Shown: in pieces, positions 1-11,049 of the stretch
How positions within the stretch are numbered: the first letter of the stretch is position 1
Layout of the letters: every line of letters starts with the position of its first letter
Source: Sapria himalayana
Taxonomy: Eukaryota > Streptophyta > Magnoliopsida > Malpighiales > Rafflesiaceae
Assembly: GCA_029783825.1 (NCBI GenBank)
Contig: JAREIK010001468.1
Location: 496,001-560,000 of the forward strand
Length of the DNA: 64,000 nt
Direction: 5' to 3'
The notes under the pieces: model-generated
Told to the model about the DNA's origin: nothing
The model's input: the letters and a program-made list of their open reading frames with translations, nothing else
Database searches by the model: none
Translations under genes and position numbers: made by a program

Positions 1-369
1 AAGGAAGCAAGGTTTTCTTCGAGGCAGACTGCGTCTGCTATCATCTCCAAGCTGGAAGCTGTGGCGAGGAGCATGAAGATGAAGATAATGAAGAAGGCTG
101 ATGGCCTGTTGAAGATGGATGGGGCGAAGGACGGCAGGAAGGGGCTGTTATCAATCGACGCAGAGATTTTTGAAGTTGCTCCAGATTTTCATTTGGTGGA
201 GATGAAGAAATGCGATGGCGATACGCTTGAATTCCACGAGCTTCTGAGAGAGGCAAGGCCTGCTCTGCAAGACATTGTTTGGGTCTGGCAGGGTGATGAA
301 GAAGCCCTTTGCCAGGAAGAACAGCAGCTGCTGCACCAGCAATTGCAGCAATCGCCGTCATCGGCATAG
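1..369 (+). CDS. CIPK: CBL-interacting protein kinase (CIPK), C-terminal part only, cut by window edge
   Basis: The frame is open from base 1 to a TAG at 367-369, giving the last 122 residues of a protein that starts outside the window. The segment reading [20 protein letters not shown], then [20 protein letters not shown] and the [21 protein letters not shown] region, matches the C-terminal regulatory half (after the NAF motif, including the PPI/phosphatase-interaction region) of plant SnRK3/CIPK kinases. Family members are Ser/Thr kinases switched on by calcium-loaded CBL proteins and act on ion transporters at membranes. The tail after the conserved end is Gln-rich ([10 protein letters not shown]), longer than in many members. 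The kinase domain and NAF motif are not visible. The gene points toward SLX1, which is convergent. Family assignment is firm; the subgroup is not. Confidence 0.88.
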   Translation, partial: KEARFSSRQTASAIISKLEAVARSMKMKIMKKADGLLKMDGAKDGRKGLLSIDAEIFEVAPDFHLVEMKKCDGDTLEFHELLREARPALQDIVWVWQGDEEALCQEEQQLLHQQLQQSPSSA

Positions 370-1200
370 CGGCAACTATACGAGTGACATGCTACTTTAT
401 CAATTTTGTGACTTTTTTTTTATGTTTCTGCCACAATTTTCTATTAGATCGCATTTTCTACAGGCTAGACTGTAGAGTAGCACACAGTATTTATTTTGAT
501 ACTTGCACTTATTTTGAGACTTTTATTTATTTATTTTTTTGATGACAAAAAAGTAATGTTTATTTGATATGCCTTTTCTCTATAATATGTATTTTTTAAT
601 TGTTCTAAAACACTAATTTAAATTTCAAAAAAGGAAAAGTGAGAATTATTTAGTTTCTTTATTTAATGATAAAAAAATAATGATGGCATTTAGTTATTGA
701 ATATTAACAACTATGTTTAATATTAATTATTTAGTTATTAAATTAATGATTAACTTGTTGATTTATTAGTCTTTATATTGCCATTTATATAAGTTATTCT
801 AAATCTAATATTCATAATAAAATATATTAAAATTATAAAAATATTATATACATATTTATAAAGAAAGATGATTTATTTGATAATCAAATTTTTTATAATT
901 AAAAAAATACAAATTTATAAAATAATTAAATTTTGGTATATTAAAATTCATTAATTTGATTTTATCCTTCAAAATAAAAAAAAATAAATTTTGATATAAT
1001 TAATTTGGAAATTGTTGTTCTTATTTCCAACCCAAAAAATCTCATTTACAAATTCATAAATTATTATTTCTTAAAAATATAACTTTCAAATTATAATTAA
1101 TATTGTAAAAGTGACAAGGTGATTTTTGAAGACGTCCTCAATTTGCCAAAACATCACTACATTATTCAGTCACAAGATTATTATCACATTAAAAATAAAT
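370..1200. other. AT-rich intergenic DNA between convergent CIPK and SLX1
   Basis: About 830 bases, strongly A/T-rich with homopolymer A and T runs. No coding signal, RNA gene or clear terminal repeats were seen. It holds the 3' flank of the CIPK gene. Confidence 0.7.
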
Positions 1201-1204
1201 TAAA

Positions 1205-1652
1205 ATACTTATATGTATGTGTACACACACACACACACTCACACACAAATATAAATAAAAATACATATATAAGTATACATAAATATATGTTGATATATAA
1301 ATATATATATATAAACATATATGTATATATGTATATAAATATAAGTATACACAAACATATATATATATATATACCTATATAAACACGCGCACACACACAC
1401 ACATACATATAAACATATATGTATATGTGTATGTGTGTGTCTATGTATATATATGTGTATATATATGTGTATATATATGTGTGTATATGTGTGTATATAC
1501 ATGTATATATGTGTGTGTATATGTGTGTATATTTGTGTATATACATGTATATATGTGTGTGTATATGTGTGTATTTGCATGTATATATATTTGTATATAC
1601 GTGTGTGTGTGTGTGTGTGTGTGTGTGCATATATATATATATATATCAGAGA
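1205..1652. repeat. Compound CA/TG/TA microsatellite
   Basis: The tract begins with CA repeats, passes through TA-rich units such as ATATATGT, and ends in TG and TA repeats near 1600-1650. The first half is CA-type and the second half TG-type on the same strand, so it is partly self-complementary. Long frames on both strands here translate to HTHTHT or YVCVCV strings and are artefacts. It lies just beyond the SLX1 stop codon. Confidence 0.85.
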
Positions 1653-1714
1653 TGTCTTAAGCTATAATCTGCATATCTCAACTTACTTTTCACATTGTTC
1701 CAGTAGGAGCATAT

Positions 1715-2978
1715 CTAAGTCAGATCAATGACGATCCTGGGACAAACCAGGGAAACTCTTCTTTTCTTGCATCTTGGCCTAAGCACTCCGGATCCAGGAG
1801 ATGGGGACAGCAGATCTATTACTTCGATTTTATGTGCTGCCGAGTCAAGTGGGCTCCTCGGTGATTCTTCGTTCATAAATGAAAATGCAGCATCATCATC
1901 TTCTTCTTCTCTGCGAAACAGATCGCCATCCTGCCTGCAGCAGTGGCCTGAAGCTTGGCGGAGAGCCAGCCCGTCGCAACTGAACTCGTCCGGATACTGT
2001 TCGTCGAGCTCAAAATGGCGTGCACTGCTGATTGCAGAAGTATTATCAATGGGATTGGCTTCTTCGTCATCTTCCCGATCAGACGATGTTTCGTCCGGGT
2101 CGTCGTCATAGCATGGAAGTTCATCCATGAGGCAGACTTTCACTCTGGCGTGCTTGGGTAAGTTCGGCCAACAACCAACCGAACAATTCATGTATTTTGT
2201 AGAAAAATAATTCACAGTGATGCTCAGCCTGTTCGTCGTGCAAGAGAGAAAACTCAACTCGACCAATTCAATAATATATGGAAGTTACATCGTGAATAAT
2301 CGTACCCCTGCCATGGCGAAAGGTTGAGCATCGTGTATGCCAACTTGATCTTGTTGGCGACTCCCGAGAACGATTTAAAGGTTGCCGCCGCCTGCCTCAC
2401 AGCCAGTGATTCTGTTGGGTGCTGCCACGCCCATTCAAACTGCAAGTTTTTTTTTATTCCGATGATCCGGTCGATCAAATTGCGGCGAGCCAAAAAAAAA
2501 AATAAGAACTAGAAAAGGGACAATCTAAAACCGATGCTGCGATCAGTGATTTAGAAGCGTCATCATCGCAGGCAACCTGATACCTGAAGAGCGGATGCGT
2601 TGGTCGGAAAACCAAAGACACAGAGAACCATTTCCCATGGCCGCCTTCTCTTGGTCCTGAACGCCCCGCTCCGGATCTCACCGTTATGCTGTCTGATTCG
2701 CCGGCGAGGGTTCACCGTAAACCTATTCAAAAACGACGAGGACAACATTTTACGGATCGGAATTTCCACACGTAGCAGATGATGAAGACGAACCCTATGT
2801 AGGTGTGGCCTCTGAAGCGGGGGCAAAGGGAGGTCAAGAGATAACAAGCGTAAAACACTTTTGTCTGTTCGCTCTTTCTTCCTTCTTCGTTCTCTCCTCC
2901 GTGACTTCCACCTTTCTCCGCCGCCTGCATCGCCTTGTTCATCGTCCTCCTCTCTTCTCTATCCTCGTCTCGCGGCAT
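1715..2978 (-). CDS. SLX1: SLX1 structure-specific endonuclease, GIY-YIG family, four exons
   Basis: SLX1 is the catalytic nuclease that cuts branched DNA (Holliday junctions, flaps) during nuclear repair. I resolve four exons on the minus strand: 2978-2794, 2722-2584, 2439-2306 and 2228-1715, all with GT-AG introns and consistent phases, giving 323 residues. The GIY-YIG core is FYACYLL at about 42-48 and TYIG at 59-62, followed by [16 protein letters not shown] with the conserved Arg residues, and FEWAWQHP with the metal-binding Glu at about 110. The region [12 protein letters not shown] (about 154-165) and MDELPCY are typical of plant SLX1. The remaining C-terminus is acidic, then basic (KKRR, about 307-310), and carries VIDLL (about 289-293) and a terminal VIDLT (319-323), both resembling SUMO-interacting motifs. 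I see no Cys-rich RING-like finger as in yeast and animal SLX1. The start is the first in-frame ATG; another Met lies 12 residues later. Confidence 0.9.
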
Positions 2979-4185
2979 GAAATCGACCGTTGAATTGCAA
3001 ATTTAAATAATTGTCGGTACTTAGCGAGACTTTATGAGAAATGAATATTTTTTTTCTGAAAATTATATAATAACACACAAGTTTTAAAATAATTACTCAA
3101 AATTAAACACAAATTTTCATATTTTATAAAAATTAGATCAAAACAAAAAATATTACTTTTGAAAAACTAAAAAAAGAAAAAGCTGAAAATACCATATTTA
3201 CTGTATACATTTATACATGTAAACATTTATAATTATTTTTTTTAACAAATTGTATATATATATGTTATAAGTTTATATAATTTTATATGATTATATACAT
3301 ATATCTTGGTATATATACTATTTGTTAAAAAATTAAATATACACATGTATAGGTATTTATGTATATACAATATGTGTGTGTGTGTGTGTAAATGTATTTA
3401 AATGTTATAATAAATCTAGAAATAATGTTGAAATTAAATATTTGATTAAAATTGATATGTGTGTATATTTGAAATTATCACGAATTATAATCTTACAATT
3501 ATGTTGAAAATGAAAAAAATATTTGATAATTATATATTATTATGTTTTTCTTAAAAAAAATTCTTCCAAATACTAATGTAAAGATATATCTCAATTTATT
3601 ATTTTTTGTTATTAATATGTTTATTTGAAAATATAGTATTAAAACATTATGTAGTCCATATAAATACATGCCTTTAATGTTTTGAAAATAATCTATTAAT
3701 TCTATAAAAATATTAAAATAAATTACCATACACATAAAAGAGTTTATATTTCTATAAATTAATTTGTTTTTATTATATTTGAAAATAAATAAATAACCAT
3801 ATGAATATATGAAAGTGTTTTCTTAAATAATTATATTTTGAACTTATTCTCAAAACATATATACCTCACATCACATGTTCATTAATTGTAATTAATAATG
3901 AATTTAGAAATATTTTTTTATTAATAATAAACATAACATATTGCATGTTATTGAAGGAGGTATAAATATTATTATGCAAAAAATATATTAATTTTAAAAA
4001 TTCTTCTCCATAAATACAAACTATATGACATAGATATTATAGCATTAAAAAAACATTTATTACTCACGTATTTTTATTTCATTTTGAAATATACAATATC
4101 AATTTCAACCAAATAACATTTAAATAAAAATGTATATATACATTATTAATATCTATGAATTAAAGAACATTGAAAAATGTATAAA

Positions 4186-6375
4186 TCATAATGATTTATA
4201 TATTAATTTTAAAAATTCTTCACATACTGAAGACTTGTCTTGTGTTTCTATTCCTAAAAATGAGCCTGAATATATTAATTCTTGTTTTGCAATTTTATCC
4301 AATTTATTGACATAATCAGTCACGGATTGACCTATTGACAGTAACACTGCACATGCATGCTCACATGGGATACCAAACATTTATCAACTTCTACAAGAAC
4401 ATTACCTGCTAATAATATCAACATTAATGTTATCCGGCCCGATGAAAACCTCATAAATAGCATTAATAAATTGAGAAAGTTGTAATATTAGACATTACGT
4501 ATCTTCAATTTTGTGGCTAATATGTACTTTCCAACCAATAATCTCTTCCTTATGTTTAGCCAACATTGCACCTAACTTTATCATATGCTCTATTAAAAAC
4601 TACAAATAGAATAATGGAGTTTTACACGAACCCAATAATTAAATGATTTAGCTAAGATTTGGTGTCATTTTATCCCTTTTTTTTTTTGAGGAATTTTAAC
4701 ATAGTCCAATGTTATTGTTCATTAGATTCAACCCAAATTGCTAAATCTTCATTAAACTTTCTAAATTTCATTAAACATGTGTCATAATCGTGATTCATGC
4801 TTGCATATGCAATACTATCTAACCATTTGAGAGCAATCTCTTTTTTCTATTTTCCTTTACTTTTATGTTTCCCTAAATAGCAGCTAAAATTATCTTTTAT
4901 ATGACGATAACAATAAACATGATTTTTAGTATTCGTGCATAGAACCCTTAGGGTACGTAGGACTTGACGGGCTGACCTAAATCGGCCAGTCTTTTAGTCT
5001 TCTGTACAAAAACTTCTTTTTTAATTAATAAAATGCGTCCGTACCTTTGGCCTTTCCAAAAAAAATAAAAATAAATATAAATATAAATATAAATATAAAA
5101 AAAAATAAAAAAAAACAAAAAAAAAAAACAATAAACATGATTTTTTATATCAAATAATTGTGGAACTGCATGTAAAAGAGCTAGATGTCTATCAGATATA
5201 ACAACATTTCTATCATTAATAATTGATTTCGCATTTTTTAAAAACCAAAACCAATTATTTTAATTCTCCAAACTCATCTCCCCAAAAGCTAAATGAAACA
5301 TCAAATCATTGGCATCATATGTTGTTACAGAGAAAAGAGTTCTATCATAAGGCCCACTCATATGAGATGAGTCAATAGCAATTATTGGGCTACAATCCAT
5401 CACAAACCCTAGAATAGATATAGGATACGCAACAAAAAGTTGCTCAAAATGCCCTGGGTTTGTTTGAATAATACGCTCACACATCCATGGCAACATTTTG
5501 TAATAATTATAAGGAACTCCAAATACACATTCTTTCGCATTCTCCTTTATATGCCAAGCTTTATTGTAAGTTATTTTCAATCCATGATTTCGAATAAATT
5601 TCTTACATATTTGTCATGGTAGATAATTCATTATAGATTGGATAGTATTAATCAATGATAACTGATGATCTACTAGGTCGAACAACAGGCATAGACGCAA
5701 TAATATCAACCAAAGAATGATTATGAGTATTATTGAGAGTATGTACTTGAACAATTTAGAATTTTCAATTGCTCGACAAGTAATTTTCTATGGACAATCA
5801 CTTATATTACATATTACAATCATGTATATTAGCTTTATCATATCGAATCACCTCAAGCGTAGAACCATAAACTTTAGCACATCTTGATGAAGAACCATGA
5901 TAATCAATAAACGAATCTGATTGCCTTTGTGTAGATGCAATTACACAAGCACTTTCACCATGTGTAGAATAAAGACAAAATGAGTTGTATACAAATGTAA
6001 ATTAGATGATTTTAATAAATAAAGAATTTATGTATATAACATCAAATATTTTTTATTCCATTACTGAAAATATATAACATAGTGCCTTGTTATGTGAAGG
6101 ACTTCACCATTTGCAGTAGCAATTGGGGTCAGATAAATAAGACAATATAATTCATTAGAACATAACATCTTTGCTACTGAAAAATCATTTTCGAGTGGCA
6201 GCATACAATAAATATCAAATTTCAGAGTGAAATAAATGCCGAATAATTTTAACTCCATGCTCATTTCAGCATATCTCTGATTAACAAGTGAGTGAAATGT
6301 GGTGTCGTGTTGAAGAACAATAGATTTTGTACGACCACCCTTATATTCAACTGGCCCATCATTATTTTCAATCAA
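4186..6375 (-). pseudogene. MuDR-type transposase pseudogene in MULE-1
   Basis: Three recognisable blocks occur in order on the minus strand. At 6375-6061 is an N-terminal MULE region (GPVEYKGGRTKSIVLQ, then MSMELKLFGIYFTLKFD). At 5580-5260 is the MULE catalytic core, with KAWHIKENAKE, IIQTNPGHFEQLFVA, PIIAIDSSHMSGPYDRTLF and an ANDLMFHLAFGEMS ending; the Asp in AIDSSH matches the first catalytic position of the family. At 4380-4320 is a SWIM-type zinc-finger remnant (GIPCEHACAVL, CxH pattern). Frames are broken by stops and frameshifts and by the LINE at 4928-5126. A stretch corresponding to the DNA-binding region kept in MULE-2 (12225-12325) is missing here. It cannot encode an active enzyme. 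Confidence 0.85.
4928..5126 (+). mobile_element. 5'-truncated L1-type LINE (3' end plus A-rich tail)
   Basis: An insert of about 199 bases within the MULE-1 transposase. It ends with a plant L1-like 3' untranslated segment (TTAATTAATAAAATGCGTCC, then CCTTTGGCC) followed by a long A-rich tail containing AAATATA units. It is flanked by a perfect 19-base direct repeat, AACAATAAACATGATTTTT, at 4909-4927 and 5127-5145. Length and perfection of that repeat are typical of target-primed reverse transcription. No coding sequence remains. Confidence 0.85.
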
Positions 6376-6873
6376 ATCTAATTTCCTTTCAATATGTAAA
6401 AGATATCTACAATTTTCATGGATACAATGTTAGTCATGTCAATTATGAATTATCAAAAATAATTAAGAAATTTATTACAATTTTTAACATTAGTCAAAAT
6501 TACATCATTTCTTGAACAATAATTTACATACACATAACTTAATACATAAACATATGTATACACTATTGTTAATGCATCAATATATACATAAATATTGTTC
6601 AAGATACATCATTATACACATGTATATAAATGCACATAATATACGCTTGTATCTATATATGTATATACATATATACACACATACATACATATATACATAT
6701 ATATTTATATTTATTTTTAATATAAACAATTTAAAATAATGTGGGTGTGTGTTTGTGTGTGTGTTTGTTTTTAATATAAATAATTTATAATATTTTAATT
6801 AAATTAAATTTTCAAAATCAAAATTTTTTAAGACTTTTCACACAAGCAAACACATATATGTACACACACACAC

Positions 6874-7045
6874 ATTAATATTAATATGTGTGTGTCTATA
6901 TGTGTGTGTGTGTGTGTGTGTTTGCTTTTAATATTAAAGATTTATAATAATTTAGTTTAATTACATTTTCATAATAAATTAATTTTTAATACATTGTATT
7001 ACACACACACACACATTTATATATTAATATTAATATGTGTGTGTC

Positions 7046-7085
<40 letters not shown>

Positions 7086-7178
7086 TAATATTAAAGATTT
7101 ATAATAATTTAGTTTAATTAAATTTTCAAAATCAATTAATTTTTAATACATTGTATTACACACACACACACACACACA
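6874..7178. repeat. Two tandem units of about 150 bp containing CA/TG tracts
   Basis: Unit 1 (about 6874-7022) and unit 2 (about 7023-7178) both begin ATTAATATTAATATGTGTGT, continue through TGCTTTTAATATTAAAG, and end with ATACATTGTATTACACAC. Copies differ mainly in the length of the dinucleotide tracts. They lie in the 5' non-coding part of MULE-1. Confidence 0.8.
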
Positions 7179-7301
7179 TATGCATGCATACAATAAATAT
7201 AGTAATACACTTTCTTGAAAATTTAGATACATACGTGAATATATAAATGAAATTACAAATGTACAGAATGTGTGTATGAAAATTTAGATACATAAGGAAG
7301 A

Positions 7302-7318
7302 TGTGTGTGTGTGTGTGT

Positions 7319-7369
<51 letters not shown>
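7302..7369. repeat. (TG)n microsatellite
   Basis: Almost pure TG repeat, interrupted once by CTCTG near 7319-7322. Confidence 0.95.
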
Positions 7370-7370
<1 letters not shown>

Positions 7371-7599
7371 ATCCATACTGCGCATGTGGATGAGTTTTCA
7401 GTGGGGAGATTAAGATGCATATGTTTGTTTACATACCTTGCCGCTGAATGAAATGAACAAGGTGCAAGGAAGAACCAAAGAAGATGTGTTTATATATGCA
7501 AGCACCGTTTTGTTGGATTCCAGTATCTTCTGATGAAAAAGATTATGATTTTCCAAAATTCTCATCACTACCGTATGGGTGTCGATGATGTTTGAGCGA

Positions 7600-7838
7600 G
7601 GGTCGATGAGCAAGAGGACATGGTCGAGGGAGAATACCGATGAGAGAGGGCTAGGGCCGATGGACGAGGGGGAAGTAATTAATTAGTGTGACTAAACTTT
7701 AGATTATGAATTTAATGAGGGACATTTTAGGATAAACATAATATAATAGAATATCCCAAATTTTAATTTTTTTTAAGTTTTGATGATATTTTTTTAAATT
7801 CTTAATTTTTTCTTGGAGATCACCCTAAACATAATTCC
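7600..7838. repeat. MULE-1 terminal inverted repeat, outer (5') copy
   Basis: A purine-rich GAG-repeat stretch (about 7600-7670) followed by an AT-rich end that aligns with the right end of MULE-2 (13420-13806): both pass from GAGGG-type repeats to a T-rich spacer and finish in ACACAATTACCCC or CATAATTCCCTC. The opposite copy for this element was not found. Confidence 0.6.
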
Positions 7839-8103
7839 CTCAAAAGAAAATATAAGGTTGAGCAGTTGAGCTACCAAAATTAAAAAATTTATTATTTTGA
7901 CTGAACTATTTATGGTTTAATATTTATTTTTCAATGTGACTAAATAGTTAAATCAGAAGATAACATAATTCATTCCACATCATTATTAAAAAAATTAAAG
8001 ATCTTAATCACATTTTTTAGTCAAACAAATTATCTTTGGACTCAAAAGTGGAAAATATTTAAAATGCAAAAAGAAAAAAAATAATTTATCTTTCAATTCG
8101 TCT

Positions 8104-8435
8104 TAAGTATATTTATTTTAAAGTTATTAAGATCATATGACAAATGTTATTTTGCAATAGTATTTTTAACAACCTTAAATAAATTTTTATTCCAATAGTA
8201 GGTGCCAAAATAAGGTACTATTTTAATAATTAAATAGATGTCAAAAGTTACTTAGTCATGACTACTATTTTGCATCTCTCTCTTCTCTCTTCAAATATGG
8301 CATCCCAAAACTTTTGATAGCATTTTTACACCTATTATACCAACTCCATTAGAGTAATATTTTTTTATTGTTTGGATATCATTTTAGCTGTAATGGAGAT
8401 GGCACCCCTTATGTCAACTCCCATTGGAGTTGCTC
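8104..8435. mobile_element. Tourist-like MITE, copy A (left end degenerate)
   Basis: Shares with copy B the internal motif CCAATAGTAGGTGCC followed by AATAAGGT and TATTTTAATAATTAAA, and the right end CCATTGGAGTTGCTC. The right end is immediately followed by TAA at 8436-8438. The left end is too diverged to place exactly. Confidence 0.65.
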
Positions 8436-8438
8436 TAA

Positions 8439-8825
8439 GAGCAACACCAATGATAGATGCCAAAAAAGTAGTGTCAAATATTATTTTGTAAACTTGAACA
8501 GTGTTTTTGGCACCCCTAAACAGATTTTTACTCCAATAGTAGGTGCCACAATAAGGTGTTATTTTAATAATTAAATATTTTTTTAATAAAATTTTTTTTT
8601 TCAACCTACGAGAAAAATCCTTTGAGATGCACATTAGACATAACTGCTAATTTGGATCCTCTATATTCTCTCTCCAAAGTTGCCAAATATGACACCCCAA
8701 GATATTTGATAATATTTTATCACCTCTTATACCAACTTAATTGGAACAAGTTTTTTTTATTGTTTAGGTACCATTTTAACAGTTATATAAATGACACCCC
8801 TTATAGCAACTCATCTGAGTTGCTC
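8439..8825. mobile_element. Tourist-like MITE, copy B (PIF/Harbinger type)
   Basis: A 387-base non-coding element with terminal inverted repeats GAGCAACACC at the left and GAGTTGCTC at the right, flanked on both sides by TAA (8436-8438 and 8826-8828). A 3-base TAA/TTA duplication is the signature of PIF/Harbinger-type (Tourist) elements. It has no coding capacity. It shares its left TAA with copy A. Confidence 0.75.
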
Positions 8826-9208
8826 TAAGTATGATTTTTTTAACATTTATTCTAAAAAATAATATATAAAACAAAATATTTTCATAAATGAAACAATCTT
8901 ACAATTTTCTTAATGGAAACGAATTAGGTTGCAGTAAGGTGAGCTTAAGTTGGCGTAAAAACAGATCAAACTATCAGTTTTCTAAAATGTTTGCTATTGC
9001 TATGATCATCAGCACTCTCTCCGCCCTTTGATTTGCTGCTCAACGCGACACTTTTGATCAAAGGAAACTCAAAGAATCATTAGTATTTCATATGGGATAG
9101 AATTGGAAGATAAATAATGAACAAGGAATTTTAACATAATCAATAACAGCGAAGAAAAGGCTCAGATTGCAGGAGGAGCATTCGGGTGGGAGAGTTCCAC
9201 ACAGAGGT

Positions 9209-9240
9209 TGACGACGACGACGACGACGGCGACGACGACT
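9209..9240. repeat. (GAC)n trinucleotide repeat
   Basis: About ten GAC units with one GGC interruption, in a GC-richer stretch (9170-9300) downstream of the small membrane-protein gene. No gene could be assigned to this stretch. Confidence 0.85.
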
Positions 9241-9325
9241 CCCACTCCCGTCAATAATGGAGGGAGGTGAATTGCACGAGGAGGTCTAATCGAATACACT
9301 CGATGCTACCACGTGTTTGACATGA

Positions 9326-9745
9326 TCAATAACCAGGAGGCGTCAAGGAGAAAGCTTGGGGGATGGCGAGACCAAATTCTTCCACAGGTACCGGCCACTG
9401 GCCATGTCGACGAGAATCCAAAATCCGATCTCGACCACCGATCGGACCTGCCAATCCAAACAAAGATCGTACAATTTTAACCGTCACGAGGCCAATTCCG
9501 GCGAGAAAACAAGATGGGAGATGCGGGCTATTTAGAAAACCTAGAAACTTGCTGCGAACCTTTGAGAACCGATTCGTGGCTGAGGAAGAAGAAGAAGGAG
9601 AGATGGAGCTCTGCTTTGCTTTGCTGACGGAATGATTTACGGATTCGAAGCTACCTTCTTCTGAATTTGCTCTGAGATTTTTGACGAGGAAAACCGCAGC
9701 TAGAGTGGCCGATAGAAATATCAGTATCAGCCTCAGCGGACACAT
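9326..9745 (-). CDS. Small membrane-anchored plant protein of the MCPLR family
   Basis: The minus-strand frame starts ATG at 9745 and could encode 139 residues. The N-terminus MCPLRLILIFLSATLA forms one hydrophobic membrane segment or uncleaved signal (about 4-20) and resembles a family of short plant proteins sometimes labelled methyltransferase-related, whose function is unknown to me. A Ser-rich linker follows. A good donor (AAAG before GTTCGC, exon end 9560, phase 0, 62 codons) suggests exon 1 ends at residue 62 and that the rest of this frame is intron. I could not find a convincing second exon with the expected family C-terminus between 9000 and 9500, so the 3' structure is open. A plus-strand frame over the same DNA has no recognisable features. 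Confidence 0.5.
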   Translation of the reverse strand: MCPLRLILIFLSATLAAVFLVKNLRANSEEGSFESVNHSVSKAKQSSISPSSSSSATNRFSKVRSKFLGFLNSPHLPSCFLAGIGLVTVKIVRSLFGLAGPIGGRDRILDSRRHGQWPVPVEEFGLAIPQAFSLTPPGY

Positions 9746-10004
9746 TTTTCTCTTCTCCCGCAGTAGAGATATCGCACGATCTCTCTTTAATGGCGAATCG
9801 TGTTGGTGCGCGCGAGAGAAAATGGGCCAGTGGCGAACTGGCCATCACAGGTGGCTTTTTGCATAAGTCAACAAGAAGGGGTCTCCGCGTTTCTCTTTCC
9901 TCCGCTCTCGTTGAATTATTCTTTCAGGCTCCCAAGTAATAATAATATTAATTATAATAACATAAATATTAGCTGTATACAATTTAATGTGAGATTTGTG
10001 TTTT

Positions 10005-10300
10005 GGGGCAATCCCACAAATTAATTAAAAAAACATAACTCAACTATTAATATCTAAAAAAAATTATATCAAACTGATGACAAATTGAATTTTGGTGCAC
10101 TCAAATATATATTAATCCTAAAATACCCCTAATTAAATTTCACCACTCGCCCTCTCTATTTTAACTCACCCCTCACCCTCTACCCTTGCTCCTCGCCCTA
10201 TCCCACAAAAACCCTAGCCCTCTCCCCATGCTGCTTGCCCCTCTCCCCTAGCTTATCTTCCCTATCCCCTAGCCCCTCACCCCTCCCTTGCATATTTTTC
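10005..10300. repeat. MULE-2 left terminal inverted repeat
   Basis: AT-rich outer part followed by a CT-rich stretch full of CCCTCTCC and CCTCGCCC units. Its reverse complement matches 13420-13806. The outermost bases appear shortened relative to the right end. Confidence 0.65.
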
Positions 10301-10737
10301 CATGCATCTTCTTCCATTCTTCCATCAGCAAGGTATATATACAATCATATACATACAAAATAGTGTATATTCTCCTCATCGATAACTCACCTCCTTTCTT
10401 GATATCTCACGACTTTTGTGGTTTGTGAATGTTAGGTTGTCCATGAGTTTATGTTATGAACATTTAAGTTTATGTTTACATGTTTATGCGCATATATAAA
10501 TGCATATATAAACACATCCATACAGACATTCTATATATTTGTAATTATATGTATGTGTGTGTGTTTGTATCCACGTATGTATCTAATTTTTCAAAAATGT
10601 GTGACTATACTGCATGTGTGCATATATATATATGCATGCACTACTTACTGTAATTCTACACACATATATATATGCATGTGTGCATATATATGTGTACATA
10701 TAGACGTTAGCTATTTTAAAATATAAACATGAAACTA

Positions 10738-10964
10738 TTGTGTGTGTGTGTGTGCGTGTGTGTGTAAATGTGGACACACACATGCGTGTGCGCGCACACA
10801 CACACACACACATTTAAAATCAATTATTGTAAATTATTTATATTAAAAACAAATATATGTGTGTGTGTGTAACTGTATTTATGATTTTGATAATTTATTT
10901 AAAATAAATTATTGTAATTTGTTTATTTAAAAAAACACATATAAACATACATACATACATACCT

Positions 10965-10998
<34 letters not shown>

Positions 10999-11013
10999 GT
11001 ATGTACATAGATA

Positions 11014-11045
<32 letters not shown>
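10738..11045. repeat. Cluster of TG, CA and TA microsatellites
   Basis: Several dinucleotide tracts (about 10740-10764, 10786-10812, 10960-11000, 11013-11041) lie in the 5' non-coding part of MULE-2, matching the dinucleotide-rich 5' part of MULE-1. Confidence 0.85.

Positions 11046-11049
<4 letters not shown>

Larger units (their letters stand above)
3360..7838 (-). mobile_element. MULE-1: decayed Mutator-like DNA transposon
   Basis: A minus-strand Mutator-like element. Transposase fragments run from about 6375 down to 4186. The outer 5' end lies near 7838, where the reverse-complement terminus GAGGGAATTATGTTTAGG resembles the ends of MULE-2 (about 13806) and of elements at 20.7 kb. The 3' flank of the coding remnant (about 3360-4120) aligns by eye, reverse-complemented, with 12450-13100 of MULE-2. 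I could not find the matching 3' terminal inverted repeat, so that end is probably lost. An L1 LINE fragment interrupts the transposase. The element ends a few hundred bases upstream of the SLX1 start codon. Confidence 0.75.

Noticed and set aside
1184..1630. Long minus-strand frame of about 148 codons over the microsatellite
   Set aside because: It translates to HTHTHT and YIYTYI strings produced by CA/TA repeats.
1728..2161. Plus-strand Ser-rich frames opposite SLX1 exon 4
   Set aside because: Shadow frames of the SLX1 coding exon, whose acidic codons read as Ser on the opposite strand.
6840..7180. Regular repeats considered as a possible CRISPR-like or satellite array
   Set aside because: Only two units with simple dinucleotide tracts, no spacers, and a eukaryotic transposon context.
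9363..9635. 90-codon plus-strand frame
   Set aside because: Overlaps the minus-strand frame with the recognisable MCPLRLILIFLSATLA start; the plus frame has no family features.
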